Shown here in pieces: positions 38,301 through 50,300 of a stretch of 64,000 bases of DNA (position 1 is the first letter of the stretch; each line of letters begins with the position of its first letter). A program made the position numbers and the translations under genes. Origin of the DNA: Siphonodentalium dalli (taxonomy: Eukaryota > Mollusca > Scaphopoda > Gadilida > Siphonodentaliidae); assembly GCA_032622095.1 (NCBI GenBank), contig CP136062.1:200733828-200797827 (forward strand), given 5' to 3'. The notes under the pieces are model-generated. The model did no database searches. It worked only from the letters and a program-made list of their open reading frames with translations, and was not told where the DNA came from.

Positions 38301-41300
38301 AAAGCTCTCGGGGAGAGCTTTCCGATGAATGCAGGATTTAGTCGAAAATATGGCTTGTTGCCATTCATCGGAAAGCTCTCGGGGAGAGCTTTCCGATGAA
38401 TGCAACAAGCCATATTTTCGACTAAATCCTGAAAAGTTACCCATAATTCTGCTTTGGTTAAGAGGTCGATTAATTAGAGCATTACTGTACATCGTCGGCT
38501 TTTCAAAGAGACGGGTGCATACCTAGTGCCTTCTGCTGTTCCCAGCTGTAGTTGAACCACTTGCGGACTCTATCTTGGATTGACTGCGGCAGATTGATAC
38601 GCTTCATGTATCTCATAATGTCGTTTACTTTCTTTCGATGTTCATCTTGATGCTTGGTGACTGAATCAACAATGTCGCGGATCTGTTGAAAGAGAAAATC
38701 TCTGGTTATTAAAGGGAACAAGCCACTCGCAGAGGGGAAATGTAACAAAATATAACACAGTCTGTAAAAACATCACCACTAAGAAGAACATGGAGAATTC
38801 AATTCAATTCAATTTATTTATGTTAATGGATTTGTAGATATTACAGACAAGATATATATATATATATCATATAAAAATATTCAATATGACATATAATGAC
38901 AATAAATTTCATGTGAGGAATACATGTGTGTTTAGATTTTTTTTAAGTTTCCGATTGGGTGATGATTTCAGATACAGTGGCCAGGAAGTTATGGTCACGG
39001 ATGTAGATAGATATATAAACATGTTCATGAAAGGCCTGTACTTTCAGTATTATTTGGTCTATATAAAGAAACCAAGCACACAATTTACTGGACAAGAACA
39101 AAATAAATTTTACCTGACCGACAAGTAGAGCAAACACGAATACACCGGAGAGCCAGTATATTGTCATGAAGACATACTCAAACACTGTCGATGGCTTTGG
39201 GTTGTTCCCGATTGAGGTGGCAGTTTTAGCAGCCAAATAGAAACATCGGATGTATCTGAAACAAAAAAGTGCAAGTACTCTAATATGGGATGCATGTGAA
39301 TCAGCTTGTGGGAGGGGTTCCAATTGAGTAAACCCCTAATTCACAGCCAATGAATTTTTAATTTACTTGCATTTCTCAGTGAGAGCTTTTCGATGAATGG
39401 CAACAAGCCATATTTCCGATTAAATCCTGAAAAATTACCCATAATTCTGCCGTGGTTAAGGAGTCAATTATTTAGGGCATAACTGTATGTTGTTAATTCA
39501 GATGTTGCTTCTCATTTCAAGAAGATAAAATACATTCTGATAACCCCAGTCTCACGCACCCCTGAATTATAGGTCTGTATTTAGTGACTAAAACATAATA
39601 GGCTGGTAATATTGTGAGTTACTCACGCATTGCCCTCTCCATTGTAGACCCACGTATTTGTACCGATTCCCTCGTACACAGATGCTGCATAGTAACCACA
39701 ACCCTCGAGGTGTATGAGATACAACATGTAGAATATCGTCTTGAATATCCTGAAGAGAAAAACAAAATACTAAATGGATACTCCCATCAAACGTCCTATG
39801 ACCGGTAACTTGCTGAACGTGTTATCTCCAACATTTCCTAAAGGAACTATAATGAGTATTTAGCAAGGAGGGTGTCAATATGTATATCATATGCTACTAG
39901 TAATCATAAACTCCACATGCTACACATATGTGACCCGCCATATCAAATCCAGTCGTAAGTCGGGATTTTTTTACCCTGTGCCAATGCATTCTCTTATATA
40001 TGCGAGGCGACCTATATAGGTCGCCTCACATATATAAGAGAATGCATTGGCCTAACAATTTTTTACAATTATAATAATTTTTTCTTTAACAATTTTATAA
40101 TTTCACCCATACAGAGCCCCAGACAAACATGAGCAGAGAACACTCTTATATATGCTTCTATATATGTGTGGGGCTCCCTGCAGGGTAATGGATGTTTTTT
40201 ATTTTATGTCCTAAAAATTGTAAGAAACATTTATATAAAAAAAATGATAAAAAATTGTTAGGCCAATGTATTCTCTTATATATGCGAGGCGACCTATGGT
40301 CGACTCGCATATATAAGAGAATGCATTGGCACAGGGTAAACAAAATCCCGCTTTACGACTTACGACTGGATTTGATATGGCGGGTCACATATGGACTGGA
40401 CAAAATTTCAAGTGAAAAGTATATAAGGTAAGCTATTTCGGTTCTTGCTATTTCCATTAGTCCAAAGATACCATTCATGCACACAGTGTCAGTTTCATAT
40501 AGGAGGTAGTGTCCTTAATGACTGGTGGCCGAAAATGGTAACACATATAAATGATTCATATAAATAACTTTTTGTCTCAAGATAATAACTTCAGAGCATA
40601 TGGTACTAACATGCAGATACAACGCTGTGCTGCTTAAGAGCGCAGAAATATACAAGTCAATCAGCCTTTCATTTTTTCACAAATGAACTTTTATTTTTGA
40701 AGAATTGAAAACGGATGCTGCCATACCCCCCCCCCCCCCCCCCCCCAACATGGAAAATTGAAACACGGGCAGGACAGAACCCACATGCAAAATAATCAAA
40801 GGATAATAACTCTAAAAGGGAAGATGCGAACAGCACCAACACTTCATTTGAATTTAATCCTGTGTTATAATGATGATGATGAAAAACCTTAAGTACCAGA
40901 TTTCTTGAGATCCTGTAACGATTATTGAAATCGGTTCATATTTGTTTGATTTTTCAAGCCGGATGGCCAATAATCGCGAAAAATTGACAAACTATATAAT
41001 TAAGGTCCATGACTCATGCAAAAAAATGGGGATAAACCTGGTTTGACATTAGTTACTGTGGCTATAACTTTTATACCAATGGTTCACATTTGTTCGAGTT
41101 ATCAAGCCGGAAGGACGACCAGATGGCCAACAAATGGACAGATGTAGTCAATCCAGTGTATCCCCTCCAATTCTCTTCGTGAGTGGGTGGGGGGGGGGGT
41201 ATAAAAATGTGAATGCCATTGGACCCTCTTGTGAAAGTACTGCTGATGGGAAACTTCATACCAATACCAAATTGTATTCAGATCCGATTACCCATGACTG

Positions 41301-44300
41301 AGATATATACCCGGCTCGACAGGCGTGGGCAGACGGACGGACAAAGTCAATCCAGCATACCTCCACCCTCTAATTTTTCTTCGGAGTATAGTTACCTCAC
41401 AGCGAAGCCACTCCTGACTGCCTGGTCACATCTCTCGAAGAACTCCCAAAAAGTCTGAATCTAAAATGTAAGAAGAAATATCTATCGGTATTGACAGTAA
41501 AGTCATTTGAATGGAGATACTGTTTGTGTCGCCTAATTTTGTGAAGCTATTTAGCACTTTTAATTATCTCCATTTGTGGAAAAAAAAACTTCACTGAAAG
41601 TTTGGCGGCCATTTTCCAAAAAAAAAGGCCATTGGCCACCGACAGCACAAACAATGTTTGAATCCCCGCGACTAAACAAAACAATTAACGAACCATTTTG
41701 TTCAATTATTAAAGGCACGGGTGGCGTTCGTTGCAGAAATATTCATATTTTTTCAAATCGCCATCAACAGAAGGAATATTAAAATATATATATAGTTTTG
41801 TTGATATGTCAATCATAATCAGCGCATAAATAGTATATTGTCATCAAGACGTACGATGGTGTACGTAAACAAGAGCTTGCTCGTGTTACAGAAGTTGTGC
41901 TTCTGTTTACACAAGACAGCGCAATTCTATTGGTTAATCACACACAAATGATATAAACGCTCTTTATTAGTTCCATATCAGGAAAACAGTAACAAATAAT
42001 GCTCTTTATGTTTACCATATACGGATCTAAACAAACGCCAGGTAACGTAACATTTTTTGCTTTTTTTTACATAACAATTAAAGGAAACAAAATTGACAAT
42101 AACATACTGATTATGCCATATTTCTGATTGGTGTAAGAACAAAGTCTGTCTATATTTTACTATTCTTTCTGTTTATGGCGGTTTTTGATGGAGGTGAATA
42201 TTTTAACAGCATACCCACTGCCAACGCCGCCCGTATCTAAGTGATTGTCATAATAATGATATGCAAATAAAGTTTCGAATTACAAGCTATTCGTAAGCTT
42301 CATATACACAGAAGAGAAACACAAATCGATACTTGCTACACAGTAGAGAAATCGGGGCTCTTTATCGTTACCGTATTAGGAAGAAGTAGGAGTTATCTAT
42401 CTTTATTGCCACATGCAGTGTATACAAACATTTCCAGTGAAACCATTTTGGCAAGGAATAATTACTGAGTGAGAGGGCATTTGGACACAGAACACAAGAG
42501 GCTACTCTACTGGTCCGATTGTCTAGAACGGAACAATGTGATTGATTAATTGGTTGGGGTTTAATGTCGCTTTTAGCAACTAAGGCCATATTACGACATT
42601 GCCAGTTTTAGTGGTGGAGGAAATCCGCACACTTGCGGCTAATCCAACAGTTATTTCAATGGCTGCTAAACTTGTAGACCATGTGCGGAAAACCACCGAC
42701 CATCGGCGAGTAACTGGCAACTAAGATAACGATTTTGAGTTACAAACATGTGGATTTGAACCCTTATTGCCAGCGCTGGGGCCGGCCAAAAGGTCAGATG
42801 TCATATATGAGGTCAAACAGTCACTAAAATCCGATTCCAAGATAATACACGACAACCGGTTTAAACCGTTTCACTTTCAGGGCACAGCATAAAATGATGC
42901 ACCCCATTCACAGGTCCAATACGAGGCTAACCCTTTACCCAACAGAACGGCCCTGTGCCAATGCATTCTCTTATATATGTGAGTCGACCATAGGTCGCCT
43001 CGCATATATAAGAGAATGCATTTGCTTAACACATTAAAAATTATTTTTAAAAATGGTAAAAAGTGTTAAAAAAAGATTTTTTTGAGGCCAATGCATTCTC
43101 TTATACATGCGAGGCGACCTATGGTCGACTCGCATATATAAGAGAATGCATTGGCACAGGGCATAACTGTAACCATCACAATGTGGTCAATGAGCCGGTT
43201 CCAATGATACCCATATTTGTATGGTTCTATTGAGACAGACCCAAGATATTTTAGGCTGTTGAAGCTTTATTTGGCCGGTTTTGGCCGGTTTGTTGGGTAA
43301 AGGGCTAAAGAGACAAGCAATATGGTCAGCAGTCTCTTTAAAAAGACGACGATAATCCTAACGGATGTATATAGGCTACGTCTCTAGATGATCCACTAAA
43401 TTTCATTTCTACAAGTACTGGCTAATAGCGTCATACCCAACATGACGGAATAAACCATTTCCAAACATGGAGTGCATTCCTGGCATAGTAACTATAGAAC
43501 TACCCTTCAATTAGTATTTAGTGAAAAAAAGGTTAATTGTCAGAAAGGGTAAGATATGTCGATAAACACGATATACAAGGTATATATATAAATAACTTGC
43601 CATTATAGGGTATATAAAGCGGGGATAATATTACCAATAATAACAATTTAGTAGCTGCTTTCATTTTTACTATATTATAAGTCAGATATACGCTCTTTAT
43701 TTTTACCATATCTGGGAAAAATACACAATTAACCCTTTACCCAACAAAACGGCCAAAACCGGCCAAATAAAGCTTCAACAGCCTAAAATATCTTCGGTCT
43801 GTCTCAATAGAACCATACAAATATGGATATCATTGGTCGACTCGCATATATAAGAGAATGAATTGGCCTAAAACCATTTTTTCTTACATTCTTTAACAAT
43901 TTTATAATTTTTAATGTGTTAAGCCAATGCATTCTCTTATATATGCGAGGCGACCTATGGTCGACTCGCATATATAAGAGAATGCATTGGCACAGGGCCG
44001 TTCTGTTGGGTAAAGGGTTAATGCTCTTTATTGATTCATATTAGATTTGTCTGAATTCTTACTTGACTGAGTATTTCTGTCCCATATAATGTGCGTGTGA
44101 ATTTTAAGTATTTCAGGTAGCCTATTTGTGAAATTATTTGGATATGACACTATTAGCCAGCATTACTTGGTATAATTTGGGGCTTTAAACCACCAGAACT
44201 GGTGGTTAATATCAGCTACTTTCAACTTTGCACACAATTTAGTGAGATCATATGACATAATTATCCTGATCATATATATTTCACGGATTCGAACGAGTCT

Positions 44301-47300
44301 GACTGACTATTATTTCTGGTGCTTACTCATTGTAAAATTACATTTGAGACAGTAAAATGTTATGGGAAGTCCATTTGGTACTCTATGTCAATCTAGTTAC
44401 TATAATACTCTAGGTCTTGAGAAAAGATTGCCAGGGACCTGTGTAGTGGTAGGCATATATATAGTCCAACAATTCCTTGAACTGGTTTAAAGTTTCATTT
44501 GGTATAGCCTATTCCACATTGGTCTAATTCTATTAAATGTGTAAACAACTATTTTCTGACATCTTTTATTATTTCTGTGTTCCATCATAATTTCATATGA
44601 ATGATGTCGGCATCTTTTTGCTGCATGTCGCATCAGCGAATAGCTTTTCGTTTTTGATATTGGAATAACGATCTTTGTGTTTACCATAGTAGGAATAGCC
44701 ATACAGGAACGCTCTTTATTGTTTCGGGCTGAAAAAATATAATGTTTTGTATAGCGGTATATGACCTAACTATTTTTTTCAACAGCATATCACGTTTGTA
44801 TAAAAGTATTGTTAGATATTTGTCGACGAACCGGCAAGACATTTGTGTGTTTGAGTAATTATTGAAATAGATATATAGCCTACTAAGTAGTTCAGTTTAT
44901 CCAATACTGAGATTGTCGTTGACAGATTTTGAGAGAATACGTTTTGAAATACCAGGACATTTTGGCAAAACGTTCGCCCGACCCTTAACTTTAACAGAGA
45001 AAATCGGTGAGATCTCAAGTGACCAATTCAGCATTATTATGCTCGGCCTATGTAGTTCTGGCTTACTTCTCCGTCCGTACGAGCATATCGCCCTGTAACT
45101 CGGGTTTGGATAATCAAGTTCCGTTGAACTTTGGCATGGCGCTAGCCCAACTTGGGGAGGGGAGGATACCCATGCACTTACGCTACTATTGGGTTTGTTC
45201 ATCCATTCTTACTGACTCTACTTGCATTAACAGACTTCAAACTTTTGGGGAAAGGCGATCCACTTACTAAGTACTGAGTTTGTCCATTCAATCTTTCCAG
45301 AGTTACGGGCCTTGATTTACTTCAAAATTTGGGGGAAAGGATACCCACTTAGTACTGGGTTTGTCCATACATTCTTACCAGAGTTACGGACCTTGATTGC
45401 TGTCAAACATTTCACACAATACTGTCATTTTGCATTGTAAGTCGGGTATCAATTGATGGTCATACTTAAATACTACTAATACAGCATTGATGAAAAGATA
45501 GGCATACTATAGGCCACTTTTCTTTCATTAAAGGTACTCAATCCGATAAAACTCCTCTCAATTACTATTTCAATGGCTTCTGGGGTCAAAAATATTTGAT
45601 TCGAGTCGAGGAAGTCACCCATCAAAGCTCAGAATTGTTAGATATCGATTTTAGAAATCTATTATTTTTCATTATCGGGAATACTTTCTGGCCCAGAACA
45701 CAGTCAAAATTTCGTTTTATTACCACTTGATTTTAGAGTTATCCATCCTTGTCTGTTTGAATAGTGTTTTGGTGTACACATCTCGAGCAGGTTACGGAAT
45801 TGACAGCAATTATTAGTACTCATCTCGAGCAAATAACAAATTTCAAAAATCAATATCTAATAACTCTGAGCTTTGTTTGATGGGTTCCTCGACTCAAATC
45901 AAATATTTTTTACCCCCAAAGCCAAAGAAATAGTAATATAGGACCCTCTGATCGGATTGTTGTTGTTTGAATATGTTGAGATGGGGACCCTCTGTTCGGA
46001 TTGAGTACCTTTAATATAGAAATTATTTCTTAATAAGAAATTTTTTTATAATAGAAATATTTTCTCACCCTTTATAAATGTTCTCTAAGACATTAGATAT
46101 ATTTTCTATCATTTCTTAAATTATTTCTTAACTTAGTCAACAATCTATAAACAAGGAAAAACAAGAAAGATATCTCTCATTTGAGAAACAATTTTCTTAG
46201 TAAGAAAATGGTTTCTCAAATGAAATATTTATTTCTTAATTTTGTCTTGTTTCAAGATTAAATCTATCATATTTGAGAAAACTATCTCTTGTCTGGTCGG
46301 ATTTTCTTAAATTTTCTTTACATAGCAGACTTGATGGGTATATTTTCTCAATATAAGATTTAATTTCTTAATATTTCTTGGTTCAAGTAATTGTTTTCTT
46401 ATTAAGACATTATTTTTAGCAGTGTATTATGCAGAGAATTTCGTCCATAGTTTTTGGCAGAGTTATTGGACTTGTTGGATTTGGAAACTAGCAGCTGTTT
46501 TGCATCTGTGCAACATATTCAATCGGAAACCTCGGTACTGAAATAGGTAAGCCGATTCGATGAGGGTGACGATTGCAACATATTTAGCATTGTTACTCAA
46601 GCACCAACAATTGGATTTGAAAATCTTTTGGTGTAATGATATGAGTGAAAGGATACCGCAATGCGATTGGTTTCCATTGATTTTCACCCAAGTTATAAAA
46701 CTTACAAATATATTTGAGCCTAGCAGATAATAGCAAAAATAAAAAAATCCTCCATGCAAACAGTTTGTATTGGCTACTCTAAACTGAGCATTTGGGAATA
46801 TGTCACACATGGCGTTGCAGTTACATGTATGTTATATTTTGACATTATATGTTTCGTTCTTTCTACTATACCCTCAAATGCCCAGCCTTTACCTTGAACA
46901 TTCTTGGTATCCTTAGCCACGCGTTGACACCGACAATGAAGTAAAAGAAGTCCAGCGGAAGCAAGGAAAAGAGGTCAACCTATAACATATGAAGATACCT
47001 ATATTTAGGCTATATCAAATGAAATGTTCTTCCATCCAATTTGGCACTAATTTGCAGAAATTTAATTTAAAATAACTTCTAAAAACATCCATGGTACACA
47101 GGCGTTATTTAACCGTTTCATGACTGGAGCTTCCTGATTTTTTTGAAAACCCTGTGCCAATGCATTCTCTTAAATATGTGAGTCGCCCATAGGGCGCCTC
47201 GCATATATAAGACAATATTTACCTTTATCTTGTAAGCCAGTGCATTCTCTTATATATGCGAGGCTCAGGGTCGCACTGGCACAGGGTCTTTAATGCCGCG

Positions 47301-50300
47301 CAGCTCGCGTCATGAAAGGGTTAAAGATCCACAGTCCGATGTGACACATTATAACTACATTGGTGCATTTATATAGTTGTATACAAGGAATTTAATATAA
47401 TTTGATGGTGGCAATAGACCCAGTAATAGGTTCTGATGGTCAGATATTAACTTTCAAAAGGGAATGATTTAACGTGTTTTGAATTTATGTCAGGCAAGCA
47501 AAAAATCCAATGATCATCTGTGATAAAGAGCCCCGATGTTTTCCTTTCCAAAAATAAGAATATAACAAAGAGCGTTCTCAATTCTGATTGTTTTCAATTT
47601 AAACCGTATGGATGCTTTTGTGGATTATCGATATGCATGTGCCACAAAAATTATGGTGATTACAGTTATTTTTGTCTTTTCAGGAAATGAAAATTTTCTT
47701 GAAAAGTTTGACTATAAGTTGGTGTTAAATCGGATCGTGGACGTGGATATTTACTATGCATATATGATTATATCTCTTGTTCAAAGGAAGCATTAAAGGG
47801 ACGCAAGGCCTTCAAAGTGGGTTCATGCAAAATAACATAAAATTGTATAACAGTCTGTAAAACAACCACAGTAATGCCCTAAATAATCGACTGCTTAACC
47901 ACAGCATAATTATGGTTAACTTTTCAGGGTTTAGTCGGAAATATTACTTGTTGCCATTCATCGGAAAGCTCTCAGTGAGAGCTTTCCGATGAGTGGCAAC
48001 AAGCCATATTTCCGACTAAACCCTGAAAAGTTACCCATAATTCTGCTGTGGTTAAGCAGTCGATTATTTAGGGAATTACTGTATTATCAACACAATACAT
48101 TAAAATATAGATGACTTTGTTCTTATTTTCATTATTAATAACTCTTCAATAATGAGATTTTCCACCTCAAAACCATTATTATGTAAACATTACTGTTACA
48201 GTGGAATTACCGACAAAAGTCCAATTATGAATAAGATACCAAAGTTTAATCCAAACTTGACGGGAAACATAGGAAAAGGTCAAAGCATTGACACATATTC
48301 TGAAAAGTCATATTTAGACTAAAATATTTTAACTTACTACACGATCAGCAACAGTTGTTGACAGATCACTGAAACAGTTTTGTTTACATATCAATACTTA
48401 ATTATGATGAACATGGACTTGTTGGCAAAGCGAGGCTGCCTACGCCGTTTGTGGATCTTTCGAGCGGTTATATCACTTGCACATGGTACTTTCGCGCCAA
48501 GAATATTTCTATAACAACCCAATTTAGAAGTTTTTTACGTTTTATAATCCACGGTGAGGAAATCACGTGGTTCCGAGGTTGGTGAGTACCATGCATGCAA
48601 AATGGCCAATGCGAGATAAAACCCACAAAAACATAATATACAAGAAAACCATAGTCAGAAATGGTAATGCCCTCAATATCATATTATTAGGCATATATAA
48701 CATATTGGAGTTTTAATGTAGTTATTGTGAAAAATGTGTATATAGGTAACGGCTATGTAGTTGATTATATGTGATATGTTTTGTATGTGTGTATACTGTG
48801 CACTTGGTGAGATAGGATGTGAAAACATTTTTTAAATCGGATGTGCCAAACTAAATGTTTGATTTGAAATATTTACACACCTGACCATATGTCACATATG
48901 ATGTGTACACAAAGGGGCGCAAATATATATACGTTCTGAAATGTTCATCACCAAACATGCAATGGCTATTGCATTGATACACCAATAACCACACACCCAT
49001 TGCCAAAAAAAGTTACGAACGCCTTGACGACCCATTATTATGTTGACTCGCTGCCAGCTCACAGAAAATACTTTAAACTGTTGGTTTCTTGGTTCCCTTA
49101 TACAACATTTGAATTGTTTTTGACGGGCATGTATCTTTTCTTTGTTATCTGTTCTAATTTCTATTGAAATAGAGATATGAATATAGTGCATTATAATATC
49201 ATGCAGAATAATAATCAGACCAAAGCTCTCGATCTTCGTCTACATGGTTCAAGTAAGGAAATACCGAGTATGTTTCAAATCACATTTAGTCCATCCACAT
49301 ACGCAAATACCGAGTACGTTTTAATCACACTTAGACCATTAGCTCCTACAACAGGGCCAGACATTCTTGCCAATATGCACCATAAGAGGGCGTAATGGTG
49401 ATCTAAGAATGGCCTCAGGTAATGCACTCCTGATACCAACTTTGAAGATATGGTCTCTCATGAGGATTAATTAAAATACCTGTATGGTCCCAGGTCCCAT
49501 GAGGGTCAATTAAAATATGGTCACATCCAGAGAGGGTTAATTGAAATATGGTCAGATTAGGGTAAATTGAAATATGGTCACATCATGGTTAAATAAAATA
49601 TGGTCCCATGAGGATTAATTAAAATGTGGTCAAATGAGGATTAATATAAATATGGCCCCACAATGGTTAATAAAAATATGGTCCCATAACTTATGAGGGT
49701 TAATTAGAATATGGTCTCATGATGGTTAATACAAATATGGACCAATGGGGGTTAATTGAAATATGGTCCCATGAAGGTCAGCTAAAGTATGGTAACATGA
49801 TGGTTAATGAAAGTTAAAATATGGTCCCATTACGAGGGTTAATTAAAATTAAAATATGGTGTCATCAGTGTTGATTAAACTTAGGTCCCATGGGGTTAAA
49901 CAAAATATAGTTCCATGAGGGTCAATTAAAATATGTTCCAATGAGGATTAATTAATATACCCCCCCCCCATGATCAATTAAAACATGGTCACAGGAGGGT
50001 TAATTTATTAACATTGTTCAAATCATATGACATGCTGATATATGCTGCTATACGCAGAATTAAAAATGTTTAGAATAAGTCCACATTTGGTTTCCGTCCG
50101 GGTGATAACTTTATTTTTGTCTTATCAGATCGAACCAAATTTGGTATGTGAGTTTATGAGCTCAATACAGTTTGAATATCGGTTTGGTCCGCCCATTTTT
50201 GCCTGAGTTATGGCCCCCTTTCGACTTAATATTTTGTCGTTTTGAGGTTTCTGGATAATAACTTTAGTTTGTGAGATTGGATCTGAACCAAATTTGGGTA

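Noticed and set aside
44281..44300. GGATTCGAACG as a possible tRNA or SINE B box
   Set aside because: No A box or cloverleaf at the proper distance.
46463..46810. 115-codon minus-strand frame just downstream of exon 3
   Set aside because: Lies in the intron after the exon 3 donor; the translation has no CNG similarity, and the next true segment (FWEFFER) is at 41396-41460.
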